Assembly (NCBI GenBank): GCA_030374805.1
Contig: JARGSG010000017.1
Location: 434,001 to 498,000 of the forward strand
DNA from: Gracilaria gracilis
Lineage: Eukaryota; Rhodophyta; Florideophyceae; Gracilariales; Gracilariaceae
Direction of reading: 5' to 3'
DNA: 64,000 nt
In this document: positions 51,566 through 62,519 of the stretch, one piece after another
How positions within the stretch are numbered: position 1 is the stretch's first letter
How the letters are laid out: each line of letters opens with the position of its first letter
Position numbers and translations under genes: made by a program
Notes under the pieces: generated by a model
Databases searched by the model: none
What the model saw: the letters and a program-made list of their open reading frames with translations, nothing else
What the model was told of the DNA's origin: nothing

Positions 51566-53571
51566 CGTCCCCCTCCTTAGGCGAGTGCACGAACCCAACA
51601 ATGGGAGAAACGGCGCCGGAAGATGTGCGTAAAAGCACGCCCGAGTCCGGATCGCCGGGAAATCACTCTGCCTCAGAGAACCGCAATCCCACACCAGTGG
51701 CAACACCCCGAGAACTCGAGACCAACCGCTCTTCTCCAACTCTTTCTTCTCCTCCAGCAACGCCGGTCATCGACCTCACCGAACGCCCAATGTCTAGCCA
51801 ACCGCCGAACCTCCCTCCGTCAGGGTACTTCACCGGTTTCCGGTCAGCGCCCCTGCCTCAGGGAAACGCGAACAACCAACCACCGCAGAGCGGGACTCAG
51901 CAACCAACGCAGTCGGCTGCGGTTCAACCAGCTCAACCCGTTTCGGGGGACGCCTCTAATGCGGCTCACCATATACAGGGGCTGGCTCCTGCTGGTGCGC
52001 CGTTCATGTCCTGGCCACCGTACGACACCCTAGTGGGGCTTAATCCGAACAATCGGGAGCATGCCTTCAGGCTGAGGAGAGCGCCATGGTTTCATCCACT
52101 CGCTGTCCTCAATGAGGCATTGGTCGGCGCGTATGCGGACGGATCGAACACCCTGCCTGGGGACCTTCCCGTAGTTGTCACGGCTTCGTGGGACTGGCGG
52201 AATCGCATCGCGATTCCCGTGCACCACATACGCCGGGATTCCGGAGAGTCAGCCGCCCGGGCGCATGCCGCGTTAACGATGATCGGATACCAGCGCCAGC
52301 TGCGAGCTCCATTCGAAAATCCCATCCCAGATGGTCTCAACTTCGACGTCGAGTTATACCGCACTCGCGGGGAAATTACGTACTGCGACCACCTTGCGGC
52401 GCTCGAGACCTTCGCCTGGAGGAACTTTTTGATTGCTCGGCAAGAGGCCATCTGTTGGACTCGACCCATCCTCCGTGCGGAGTTTCCTTACCTTCCCCAG
52501 GCTTCCCGGTACAACTTCCTCCAAAACTTCATCCGTTTCGAACGGCGCTGGCGATCCCGATTCGAATATTTTGTTCCCTACCAAAATGTGGAGGTCGAGC
52601 GCATCGCTGCGCCTCACCGACGAGGTCGATACGTCCCACTGCCTGGGTGGTGGTCCGCCTTAGAGGCGTGTCGGGGCTGCTACATCGAGCTGCCGCCGAT
52701 TTTCACCTATGCAGGGTCATACCTCATCAAGGATCCCCGTACGGGGTTGTGGTCCGTGGTGGTAACCGAATGGGCCATCCGCACTGCAGCTTATATCCTC
52801 GCTGAGGCGTACGACCAATACAGGCTTTGGTACATTCAACCGCGAGTGCGGGCAGCGATCCGAAGTTTGGATATGCGCGTTCCTCTAGGGGGTGAAGCCA
52901 ACCAGGAAGAGATGCTGGGCTTACTCGATTACATCGAGGGGGTCCACTGGGACGAGGTTCCTATCTCGCAGAGCCGTCTCCAGGCGCCTGGTGGTGGTTC
53001 TGGCCCTGGTTTAGGGAGAAATACCGCGCTCGCGAGAGACTTCATCTACTTCGACCCGTGGGACTACGGCGAAATCACCCGCGAAGAAGCGGCGGAATTC
53101 CGGGAGGCCCGGCGTGTCATCCCCATCGGTCACCCCAGGGGCTTCGTGGATTCGGACCAGTGGTACCGCGCATATAGGGGAGATGACCCCATGGTCGATA
53201 ACGATCCCGAAGATGCGGGTGTGGTCGAAGAGGCGAATACCGACGACGTCGTTGCGAGTACCCCAGTCCGGAGCGTCCCGGCAGGGCCGAATTCCATGGC
53301 CCCATCGGTACCTGAAACGGTTCATCCTGCTCCTGCGGTTGCTCCTGCTTCTGGGTTCCTCCCGTCTACGGGTTACTTGACACCGAACGCCAGTTTGGCC
53401 TTCCCCAACGCGGGGGCGAGCAATGAGAGCGACATTATTGCCCGGTTTCTCCGGCGTGCCGGTCTCAGCGCTACCGAAGCTTCGGGCGATACGACCGCGA
53501 TGGCGGATGCGCTAGCAAACCGCCTTGGCGGAGGCTTTCCGCCTAGCGGCGATAGTGGCATTGGCCAGTAG
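51520..53571 (+). CDS. Antisense ORF of the LTR retrotransposon, 683 residues, unknown function
   Basis: Uninterrupted from the ATG at 51520 to the TAG at 53569-53571, opposite to gag and pol. The first 15 codons lie in the LTR, so an antisense transcript starting in the 3' LTR would express it. Residues 1-150 are Pro/Ser/Thr/Gln-rich and disordered-looking, with a VIDLT core at 83-87 that fits a SUMO-interacting motif. Residues 155-480 are globular, rich in Trp, Tyr and Arg (PWFHPLAVLNEALVGAYADG, FLQNFIRFERRWRSRFEYF, WWSALEACRGCYIELPP, LIKDPRTGLWSVVVTEWAI). The C-terminal 200 residues are again Pro/Ala/Ser-rich. No domain recognised. It is intact although gag and pol are damaged. Antisense extra ORFs are known in some plant LTR elements; this one is not one I know. 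Confidence 0.75.
   Translation: MNKSPQNPLTRALHYTSPSLGECTNPTMGETAPEDVRKSTPESGSPGNHSASENRNPTPVATPRELETNRSSPTLSSPPATPVIDLTERPMSSQPPNLPPSGYFTGFRSAPLPQGNANNQPPQSGTQQPTQSAAVQPAQPVSGDASNAAHHIQGLAPAGAPFMSWPPYDTLVGLNPNNREHAFRLRRAPWFHPLAVLNEALVGAYADGSNTLPGDLPVVVTASWDWRNRIAIPVHHIRRDSGESAARAHAALTMIGYQRQLRAPFENPIPDGLNFDVELYRTRGEITYCDHLAALETFAWRNFLIARQEAICWTRPILRAEFPYLPQASRYNFLQNFIRFERRWRSRFEYFVPYQNVEVERIAAPHRRGRYVPLPGWWSALEACRGCYIELPPIFTYAGSYLIKDPRTGLWSVVVTEWAIRTAAYILAEAYDQYRLWYIQPRVRAAIRSLDMRVPLGGEANQEEMLGLLDYIEGVHWDEVPISQSRLQAPGGGSGPGLGRNTALARDFIYFDPWDYGEITREEAAEFREARRVIPIGHPRGFVDSDQWYRAYRGDDPMVDNDPEDAGVVEEANTDDVVASTPVRSVPAGPNSMAPSVPETVHPAPAVAPASGFLPSTGYLTPNASLAFPNAGASNESDIIARFLRRAGLSATEASGDTTAMADALANRLGGGFPPSGDSGIGQ
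51568..51578 (-). promoter_or_regulatory. Polypurine tract
   Basis: On the minus strand AAGGAGGGGGA, two bases before the 3' LTR start (TGTAG). It is the expected primer for plus-strand DNA synthesis and confirms the element's polarity. It also encodes residues 17-20 of the antisense ORF, so both functions constrain it. Confidence 0.75.
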
Positions 53572-54794
53572 TTTCCGTAGCACGGGTGCCCTCCCGGCGA
53601 AGCCGGTGTCGATGGTAGCCCACACTGAATTCTTCCAGTAAAACTTCCCGTCTAGGGCAGTTTCTTTTCTCCTTCCTCCTCCTTCTTCCTTCTTTCCAAC
53701 TCTTTACCCATTTGACGGATGTTCCCTGCTGCGCAGGACGCGTACCACCAAGTGGGAGAGCCGGCTCCAGTTGGAGATGTTCGATTGCAGTACCCTTCGG
53801 GTCTCCGCCAGCGTGCATCCTCCTTGAGGTATCACAACCCATATCTGGGGGATAAACCGCGTACGCGTGGTTGTGGCCGCGTTCTGTAGCCCTCCAAGGG
53901 TGTGTAGCTCGTTTCGAGATCCAGGTCCTCCCGCTTGTAGCGGTTTCGTCCACCAGAAAACACCCAAATGGGGTCCCATACTGTACCAAATTTCGGAAGT
54001 CCTGTAACTTTTGAACCAGCTCAGCTGGGAACAAACCCAATGCACCGGCCAACTTCTGAGATCCAGGGCTTTCGTTTGAGACCAAGATCCTTGGAATTGA
54101 ACACCACTAAGTGGGAAAACGCGACCCTTTTCAGTTCGGCGAAAAGCATTCCAAGATTGGAATGTCGAACTGAAACGATGCCGTAACTTCAGAACTAACC
54201 GAGATACTCGGTATCTGTCTTCACCAATGAGTTCAAACGTCTCCGGAATAGCCTGGTACGCGACTGTTTCGAAAACGGAGAAGTATTTCCCGAGATAGGG
54301 GGTTTTAGCAAAAGTCAGCCTTAGTGTACTGTAGAGGCGACATACCCGGTATCAGGGAACTTCGACCGTAACGAACGGAAAGAAACCGGCTTATCCCCGT
54401 GTTCGACGGATGCAGTATGCGCATTGCAGCGGTCGCAAAGCGTTGTGCACAACCCGATAGCGGGGAGAGGAAACCGGTTGATCCGAGTATAATATCCATC
54501 CAAGATGCCGATGTGGCCGTGTAGGCACAGTAAAAACACAAGTATTGTGGTGCACCCGAAAAGTATACACCCTGATGATGGGGAAAAACCGTGAATGCGG
54601 ATCCATAAGACCAGCAAGCTGGGTAAAAAACCCATCAGTGCGAAAACTGAGTAAATGGGGCTATTAACCCGACTAAGTCGGACTCCAAATCAAAGAGTGC
54701 GACTGCGTGACGCCATACCAAGCGAGCGTCACTTCCCGTATTAAACGGCATGATAATTCTTCTGAACTTCTTCTTCCCGCAATGGCGGTGTCCG
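53572..54794. other. Internal non-coding part of the LTR element
   Basis: Lies between the antisense ORF stop and the chromodomain ORF stop, so the two coding regions converge here. No ORF with coding character. 53,640-53,705 is a pyrimidine-rich run. It probably holds both 3' ends or polyadenylation signals. Confidence 0.4.
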
Positions 54795-55877
54795 TTACCC
54801 AACCTGGGAGTTATCCAGTGTACCTAGGAGAGCCGTGCCGGCGCGACGGTGGTACTGTACAACCCGTGAACGGGGGAGGTGCTCGATCGGTTTCTCAGTA
54901 TCCCCTTCGGGGCCATAACCGTACCAACGGACTCGGTATTGCAGATCACCGTTCCTATCGTAGGAATGTCCGAGAATTCGGTCGACGACGTATTCCTGTG
55001 CGTACACTTCCCGGCCATGCCGTGTCTTCGCCACTTCTAGTGGAACATTACCCTCGTGGGGAAAGATATCCCTCAAGAGGGTGTCGGGGTGCATCGCAGC
55101 AGTGTCGGCGCTAACCCTGCGAGGGATCGAGTCTCCACATTCGTGGTAGTCGGCTCTCACCGCTAGCTTGCGTGGGTCGTTCCGCTTCTGCGGTAGCACT
55201 AACGTCGTTTGTCCCGACTGGGGTGTTCCACGCTCCGTGAGGAGTGGCGCGTAAGGTGCGTCTTCCCGTGAGCGGGCACGTGACTCCAACAATGGTTGGC
55301 TAGGGTTAACCCAAGGTTGAACCGCCTCCCTAATGTGGGGTTCCTCCAACGGCTCCGCCGTGCGATTTGGACTTGACACTCCGTGTTGGACAGCAGATTC
55401 CGGTAGTCCGGTGCGTGCTGTGCTGGCCCCGTGTGGGTCGTGTACAGCACTCTTATTGTTTGGGGTGCGTCCAATTTGTGGTGCGCCCTGTACTTGGGAG
55501 ATTTCCGAATCTTTCGAGATTGGTTTGCCGTCCTTGACGGTTGTGTTGTCCGGAACGACCGGTTGTTCTCCGGCTACGATGCCGGGATCTACCGAGACGC
55601 TCGGAATGCGTGCGCGCTTACGCGAAGTGCCCTCGACGGGTGTTCTTCCCTCATCTTGAGGTATCCCGTTCCCAACATTGGGTTCCAATGCCGCAGCGTC
55701 CTCCTGGGCGGAGGGCGCCACGGACACTTCTTTTTGAACTCTCCCCAGAGAGGTGGTGTCTTCTGCGCCCAGCGTTGCTGGTGTAACTTCGGCATTACGC
55801 TCCGCATCTTGCGGCGATTTCGGCACTTGCTTAACCACCTCAGCAGAGGATTCCTCGACAGTTGACGACGCGGTCAC
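54795..55877 (-). CDS. Chromodomain-bearing ORF after pol
   Basis: Frame open for 360 codons; its upstream limit overlaps the pol stop (GTGTGA at 55877-55872), and no ATG stands there, so it may be reached by reinitiation, recoding or splicing, or the pol stop may be a lesion. Residues 1-270 are low-complexity (Glu, Pro, Ser, Thr). Residues about 290-345 are the chromodomain: EYVVDRILGHSYDRNG, LQYRVRWYGYGPEGDTEKP and IEHLPRSRVV, with aromatic positions (Y, W, Y) where the methyl-lysine cage sits. In chromoviruses this domain steers integration to heterochromatin by reading histone H3 methylation. Confidence 0.75.
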   Translation of the reverse strand: MTASSTVEESSAEVVKQVPKSPQDAERNAEVTPATLGAEDTTSLGRVQKEVSVAPSAQEDAAALEPNVGNGIPQDEGRTPVEGTSRKRARIPSVSVDPGIVAGEQPVVPDNTTVKDGKPISKDSEISQVQGAPQIGRTPNNKSAVHDPHGASTARTGLPESAVQHGVSSPNRTAEPLEEPHIREAVQPWVNPSQPLLESRARSREDAPYAPLLTERGTPQSGQTTLVLPQKRNDPRKLAVRADYHECGDSIPRRVSADTAAMHPDTLLRDIFPHEGNVPLEVAKTRHGREVYAQEYVVDRILGHSYDRNGDLQYRVRWYGYGPEGDTEKPIEHLPRSRVVQYHRRAGTALLGTLDNSQVG

Positions 55878-58800
55878 ACCCTGTAAAGGGCTTGGTGCAG
55901 CAGGTCGGCTGTCTTTCCGCGAGTGCGGCGACGACTCTGCAGTTCTAACCCGTGTTTCACGGTGCGAACTCCGTCGCGACGGTGAAGAATCTCCATTGGA
56001 GCGGCCAGCCTCCTAGTCCTCCTTAGACGGAGCGACGGGAAGGAGTGGTGGAACTCCCGCATGGCGGGTAATAATACGGGCCAAGGGGTTGTAGAAGTTC
56101 GGCCCTGATGGCCTGCCCGAACCGGCGAAGCCGGGTTTCCCGATAACATCGGAATGTCCGAGAGCCCCCGGGTGGGGTGTGATAAAACGAATGGTCGTTC
56201 GGCCACAGATGTTCCCGGTGTCTCCGGTGTTGCTGTATCCGTAGTGACGGGAGCTGTACTGTCCGAAACCACCTCAGCCGAGGGTGGAGGGGCCGGTACA
56301 ACGCGATCACGGGATAACCGCTCTTGCGTGTCGCCCATTTGCACCACGACTGTGTCGGTAGTACTTGAAATCACCCTGAAGGGGCCGTCCGCCACTGGCG
56401 AGAGCTTATGACGTTTCTCCCGTTCCGGGTTGTAGTACTCCTTCCGTACGAAGATGTAGCTACCTACCGCAATTGGCGGGCTGTTCGATCTCCGTAAACG
56501 GGCGTCAAAATTCCGCTTGTACGCGGCTTGGGCTCGTGCCATTGATTTCCGCGTAGCGGGTACCAACTTTGTGAGCCACTCCTTCCACCTTAGGCGGTAA
56601 TCACCCACAGATGGGAAAGTTTCAAGCGTAGCTTGCGATTCCAATGCCACAGGCGGGGGAGTACGAGAAAATACCAAATCAAATGGTGATAACCCGGTTG
56701 TCCGGTGAACTTGCGTATTGTACGCGAACGTCACCGCATCGGTGTACAAGTCCCAATTCTTGGGGTGGTCAGCAACGTAGGAACGTAGAGCGGCGAGCAT
56801 CGTCCGGTTGAACCGTTCAACTTGCCCATTAAACTGGGGATGGTAGGTAGTGGTGAACAGGTTCTTCACGTCCAGGATGCGGCAAACATCCTGGAAGAAA
56901 CGTGATGCGAACTGCTTGCCGTTATCGGACAACAACTCCGCTGGAGGACCATACGCGAATGCCCAATGGGTCACGAAAGCGTTAGCCACCGTGTACGCGG
57001 TTATCTTCCGGAGAGGTACAGTCCGAACAAGCTTCGAGAAGCGGTCGGTGATCACAAGTAGAAACTTGTTCCCTCGTTTTGTTGTGAGGAGTGGCCCGAG
57101 GATGTCAATTGCGACAAACTCGAGCGGTGCCCTAGCAGGGAATAGCTTCAGCAACTTGCTGTTCTCCCGAAGTTTCACTCGGTTTCTTGCACACTCCGTA
57201 CAGAAGCGTACGGTAGCGTAGCAATCCACCGCCATCGCGGGCCAGTAGAAGTCCCTTCTCAGGGTGAGATAGAGCTTCCGGCCACCGGCGTGACCACCGA
57301 TCTTCGGGTAGTGCGTTAAATGCAACACCCGCGATCGCAGGGAATGCAGCACCACGACTTGTGGGGTAGCTTCGACGTTCCGCACGAGGTAACCTCGGTC
57401 GTTTACCCCGAAGGGGAGTGCTTCACCACCGTTAAGACGGGCGCGTATCCCTATGCAAAAGGGGTCTCCGAACTGTTCTCGAACCAGTTCATCTGGAGTT
57501 ATGGGGACAAAATTCCCCGGTGGGGATTTCTCAGTAGCGACCTCATCAGAGGCCAGTAGTTCGTCAAAGTCAGCGTCCATATCCAGATCTTCTGGCCTTT
57601 CCGGATCCTCCGGTTCTCTTCCGTCCAAGACGAAGCAGGGAATGTCATCATCCTCGGTTGCGAGGGCCTCCCCACTTGTGGGTAATCGGGAAAGTGCGTC
57701 GGCCTGCTTGTTGTGTGTTCCCTTCTTATATATGACTGTGAAGTCATATTCCGCTAAGCGGAGTCTCCACCGCATTAGGCGGCCTGATGGATCAGAGATA
57801 TTCATTAACCACCTCAGCGAGGAGTGATCCGTATATACGGTAAAGTGAACACCCATAAGATAGGGGCGAAGAGTGGTCAGTGCACACACGACGGCAAGAC
57901 ACTCTTTCTCCGACACGGAGTAGTTCCGCTCGTAGACGTTGAGCGAGCGTGACCAGTACGCGATGGGTTTCCGTTCCCCTTCCGGGGTGGTTTGGAAAAG
58001 AGCGCAACCGACTTGGTAGTCGCTCGAGTCCGTATCCATGGAGTACGGCAATCCCAATTTGGGTAACGATAGGATCGGTGCTGACGTGACAGCCTCCTTT
58101 AAGGAGTTAAAAGATTCCGCTTGCGCGGGAGTTAGGGGTTCCAGTTTCGGCGGTTATCCCTTGCGCAGGAGAGCGTTGAGGGGCGCCGCGATATCCGAAA
58201 AGTTCGGGATAGACCGTCGATAGACGTTGGACAGTTCTAAGAAGGACTTCATTTCCGTCTGAGTACGGGGTTCCTTTGCCCTCACTAGGGATTTGACGCG
58301 AGCTTCCTCGATCGACAACCGTCCAGGACGGATAACGTGACCAAGATACTTGATAGTATCCGTGAAGAACTCACACATCCTCAGCTTGAGGTTTATCCCA
58401 GCATCCCGTAAAACGGTAAGAACTTCCCGCACGTGGGTGAGGTGGTCGTCGAGGTTATCTGAGAAGACAATGATGTCATCCAGATATACCAAACACGACC
58501 GCCACTTGAACCTGTTGAGCAGGATATCGACCGCTCGTTGGAACGTAGCGGGAGCGTTGGCCAACCCAAACGGCATCCGCTTGAAGCGGTAGGACCCGGA
58601 GTGACAGACGAAGGCTGTCTTGTCGCGGTCCTCTTCCCTTACAGGGACTTGCCAATATCCTCAATTGGCATCCAACGCCGTAAACACGGTTGCGTCGCCA
58701 AGCGAGTCGATACACTCGTCCATCCGAGGAATCGGGTAGCTATCCCGTATTGTTACGGCGTTCAACCGACTGTAGTCGACACAAAATCGCCACGTACCGT

Positions 58801-60199
58801 CGGCCTTCAATGCCAGTACAACTGGGGATGCCCAGGGTGATTGAACGGGTTCAATCACCCCGGCGCGGACCGTCTTGTCGACTTGAAATTGCTCCTCTTC
58901 CCGAGCCTTCGGTCCTGCCCTATAAGGGGGTTGCGCAACGGGACGCGTGTTGGGCAACAGCTCAATCCGGTGTTCCGTTGCATTTACCTCTCCTAGAGAG
59001 CCATCCCACATAGTGGTAAATTCCCGTAACATCTCACGGAGTCGATCGCGGTGCGAATCCGGTACATGACCGAGGTCTAGCTCTTCGAGAGCCTTCACCG
59101 GGTCAAGCCGGTCGTAGCTTGTAGGGCCACGCTCTCCTGTCGATACAGGGTGTGATTCCGAATCATTCGGTCACTTCCCAGTTGATACGGTAATCTTCTT
59201 CGTTGAAACGGCAATGTCCTCTCCCTCCTTAGACGGGGCGTCGGAGTTCTCTGTACTCACTACCTCTTTAGAGGAAACTAAACCGAGAACATCGGCAGCC
59301 GTCATCCGTGTCGGGAGCATCGCGAGCGGGTGCGGGGTAACTGATCCAATTACTTGGTTCTTTGCCAGATACTGGGGTTTGCTGCCAAGGTTGGCAACGA
59401 GTACCCGAAACGGGATATCTGGTGCGACCTGCACAACACCGTTCGCAACGACTAATTGACACCTCTCGTACAACGAGGAAATGGGTTGCACAACCCGAAG
59501 ACCGTGTTGACCGGAATTGACCTGCACCATTACCTGCGATTCAGGCGGTATCGACACAGACGCAGCGACGCGTAGCTTCGTAGATTCCCGGCGCGCCGGA
59601 GGTGGTTCCTGCGCCGCAGGAAGTGGAACTTGCTTCCGCGGAGCCCGCTTCAGGGGACGCCGAACAATCGGAACAGACGATCCGTCGTCAAGTTCAACAC
59701 GCCTGAGGCGGGGCCTGATTGCATCGACAAACCTGTCGCAGTAATCAAATCCCAGTATAACTGGAGCGGCCAATGACCGACAGACTATAAATTCAAGCTT
59801 CACCATCATGGTGCCCAGCCGTACGACCAAGTCGACGGTGCCTACCGTTTTTAACGGATTGTTGTTCGCATCTGCGACATCCATTACCTCATCAGCGCGG
59901 ATTCGAGAACGCACCTGCGGAGGCCAAAGGGACTCCACGGCAAAGTTCGGGCCCGCACCTGTATCCAGGACACTTAGAGTTCTCACCAGAAACTGGGGGT
60001 TAAGGCCAAGTTCGGCGTAAACTTTATAGTTACGCTTGGCCATGACCATGATTCTATCCGGGATCCGGTTATTCTTTACCCGTATCCACGGTCGACGCAG
60101 AACACCCAAGTGTTCTGAATCCGCGTTTGCGGTGTCACTCCTTGACAGGAGCTTCACCGGGGAGCGAGGCGACGACGCCTCGGGCGTCAACAGCCTCAT
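55874..60199 (-). pseudogene. pol: pol: aspartic protease, RT, RNase H and integrase
   Basis: One frame of about 1,440 codons from the ATG at 60199 to the TGA at 55874, broken by three in-frame stops and no frameshift: TGA at 59171 (between protease and RT), TGA at 58661 (inside RT, after FTALDAN), TAA at 58154 (between RT and RNase H). Protease: VLDTGAGPNF. RT: SPWASPVVLALKADGTWRFCVDY, MPFGLANAPATFQ, CLVYLDDIIVFS. RNase H: MDTDSSDYQVG, SEKECLAVV, YTDHSSLRW, KQADALSRL. Integrase: an H-x-H/C-x2-C zinc domain (HLTHYPKIGGHAGG ... FCTECARNR), core Asp in AIDILGP, Asp in LLSDNGKQF, and Glu in NGQVERFNRT. All catalytic residues are present; only the stops prevent a full polyprotein. Confidence 0.9.
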
Positions 60200-60237
60200 C
60201 TCTGAGGACGCCTTTCCCGAAGGGGAGACTCCCTTGT

Positions 60238-62412
60238 TCAGTTTTCCTGGGCTTCCGCCTGCGGCGGCTTCCCAGGCTCCTCAACGACGAGGGCTTGGGT
60301 TCCTCGTTGAGGGTTTTCCACGTGAGTGGTGTTTGGAACGTACGCCTGCGGAGCGGGGACATCCGACTTCATCTGGACACACCGCGCAGGCGGAAGAGCA
60401 TGAGACAGGTCCAACTTCGCGTGCAAGTACGATGCGATTGGCACCGTGCGCTTCTCCTCTGGAGTGAGGGCTTCGTAGTTCGACACTACTTTGCCCATTT
60501 TTTTCAGAGAGAGGAGACATTGCGGTGATGTTTGACCTTGTGTATAGCACAGGTGGCATATCAAACGCAATACTCCTGCTTGCAGGTTACCTTTCCGAAC
60601 TTCGGCAAAACGAACCGCAGAGCGGGGGTCTCTCCATCCAGGCCGTTGAAAACGGGTACCTCCATTCGAATATGGGATAGGAGGCGCCGTCACACGACGG
60701 TTGTTCGCATACAGCGCTGGGTCGACCAGTGCTCTATCGAACGAAGTATCCGTCGTAGACGGGAGTTCCGTAGTCGGCACGGAGATGACTTCGCCGTGGG
60801 CCAGCTGCACGTTGTCATATCCCTGTTGAGGGTGTTCAGCCGCTATCAGCGAGAGCGATGGGGAGCGGTCCTCCATCGCCAACGCCTTCGCGGACTTCGA
60901 CCTCGAATGAGGAACACGAGCACGTACTGCATCACCTTTCGCGCGTGCGGCTTGGACCAATTCGAGGTAAGTGATCCTCGGTTTGTCCTCCCGACGACGG
61001 GCAACGAGTGACTTGATGGCTGGGCTCAGCCCATCAATGAAAATCGTGCAACGTTCCCCAGCGGGGTAGACATTACCACAGCGGTGGAAAGCCTTGTTAA
61101 GGCGTACCGAATAATCGGTTTCAACCTCGTCGGGACGCTGACGAGTATCCCTCAATGCGAGGATCGCGGACTGAATGGCATCATTCATCGCGTAGGATCT
61201 TAACAGGTATTGGACGGCTCCAGGCCAGCACGTCACTCCTCCTTCGGAGGCCCTAGTAGAACCTCTTACAGAGTGATATTGGTCTTCGGCCACCCCCCGT
61301 AAAAAGTACGGCAGCGCCACGTAGGCTTTGTCCTTCGTTCATCCCGAGTATATCGGCTTCCGCGACAAAGCGGGCGAGGAAATCCAACACCAGAATTGGA
61401 TCCTCTCCAGAAACTGTCTTGTTACGGAGTGAAAGCTGCATTCGCTTGATGCAGTCTTTCACTCTTCCCGTTCCACGGGGTTTACGCTCCAAAGAGGAGT
61501 CTTCCAACCGATAGGATCGTTATGAAAGTAGCTTGCGGTACATCCTATTCGTAGGCTTCAATTACCGGAGTCCGGAGTGTCTTCTACCCTTTGTACGGGA
61601 ACGAATCACCCCCTGGGTGGCAGACGACCGCTTTGAGCGGGAAGAGCGCCCACGGCGACCATCCTCCGACTCGGAGTCTGTAGATGTAGACCCATCCGAG
61701 ACACTCGGGTTGGAATCCGACGAAGTCGGTGTATCTAAATGATCGTTGTTGCGTTTGGAATTCCGCCTACGGCGGCCTTTGCCTTTTCCAGCGCGCTGGT
61801 CGTGTTGTGACACAGCACCAACCGGATCGTCCGGAGAGTTATTATCCATAATTATGGTTTGTTCCAACGTCTCAAGACGGGCACGGACGCGATTGAATCG
61901 CTCCTCAATCCCTTCTACGAAGGCAGGGGGGACCCCAAACACTCCAACACAGTGTTGAAATCAGACCGCAGGACGCGGAGGTCTTCAGCAACATCCCTTG
62001 CAGGGATACTCTCGACCACCTCACGGAGGGTTCGAAATTCCCCTACCAGGGCATTATGGGCGGCACGCAAAGTGCGCACCTGGTCCTCCAGGGAAGTCCC
62101 CTGGGGGGTGTTAGCAACAACCTCACGACGAGGCACGGATCCCGCACCAGCGGTATTCGGCTTGGACGCCTGAGGGGCACCAGCGGCGACTGGAGCAGGC
62201 CCAGCGGCGGGTCGAAAAGTGGCCAACGGAGGCAATGGAAGGTCCCGGGGTTCCCGGTTTTGACTTGATGCTCGAGAGAAAACCCTCGCGGCGAGGGTTG
62301 AACCAGCCCGAATCGGGATCCTTGAAAACACCCGATCATCGGGAACATCCCCACCATCGTGGGAGCGGCTGCGGGTTACCGCCGGCTCCGCCCCAGATGG
62401 CTTCCGAGACAT
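60238..62412 (-). pseudogene. gag: gag of the LTR retrotransposon, several lesions
   Basis: Likely start ATG at 62412 (MSRKPSGAE). The N-terminal part ends with a coiled coil (RTLRAAHNALVGEFRTLREV). A shift at a run of six G/C near 61,926 leads into the next frame (EGIEERFNRVRARLETLEQ, then an Arg/Ser-rich stretch), which meets TAA codons at 61562 and near 61,522. The capsid-like part (MQLSLRNKTVSGEDPILVL, FLARFVAEADILGM) needs one more shift near 61,315 to join ALPYFLRGVAEDQYHS and YSVRLNKAFHRCG, then open to 60238. A single knuckle, CHLCYTQGQTSPQC, has CCHC spacing but Gln where the His should be. It ends 39 bp before the pol ATG, in another frame. Gag would package the RNA. Confidence 0.75.
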
Positions 62413-62500
62413 CGGTAAAAACCGTTCAACGGGAAACAAAGGAATCTTCCGGAACAAGTAGAAATCACCTCAAAAGAGGAACAGCACAAACAAAAACCTT

Positions 62501-62516
62501 CTAAGTCGGGAGACCA
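62501..62516 (-). promoter_or_regulatory. Primer-binding site
   Basis: On the minus strand TGGTCTCCCGACTTAG, three bases after the 5' LTR end. It begins with TGG as required to pair with a tRNA CCA end, with 16 candidate pairing bases. It is not the initiator-Met type (TGGTATCAGAG). The tRNA identity is not assigned. Confidence 0.65.
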
Positions 62517-62519
62517 GTT

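Noticed and set aside
54720..57800. Plus-strand open frames across chromodomain and integrase
   Set aside because: They are antisense shadows of the sense coding region, shorter than the 683-codon ORF and without their own start context.
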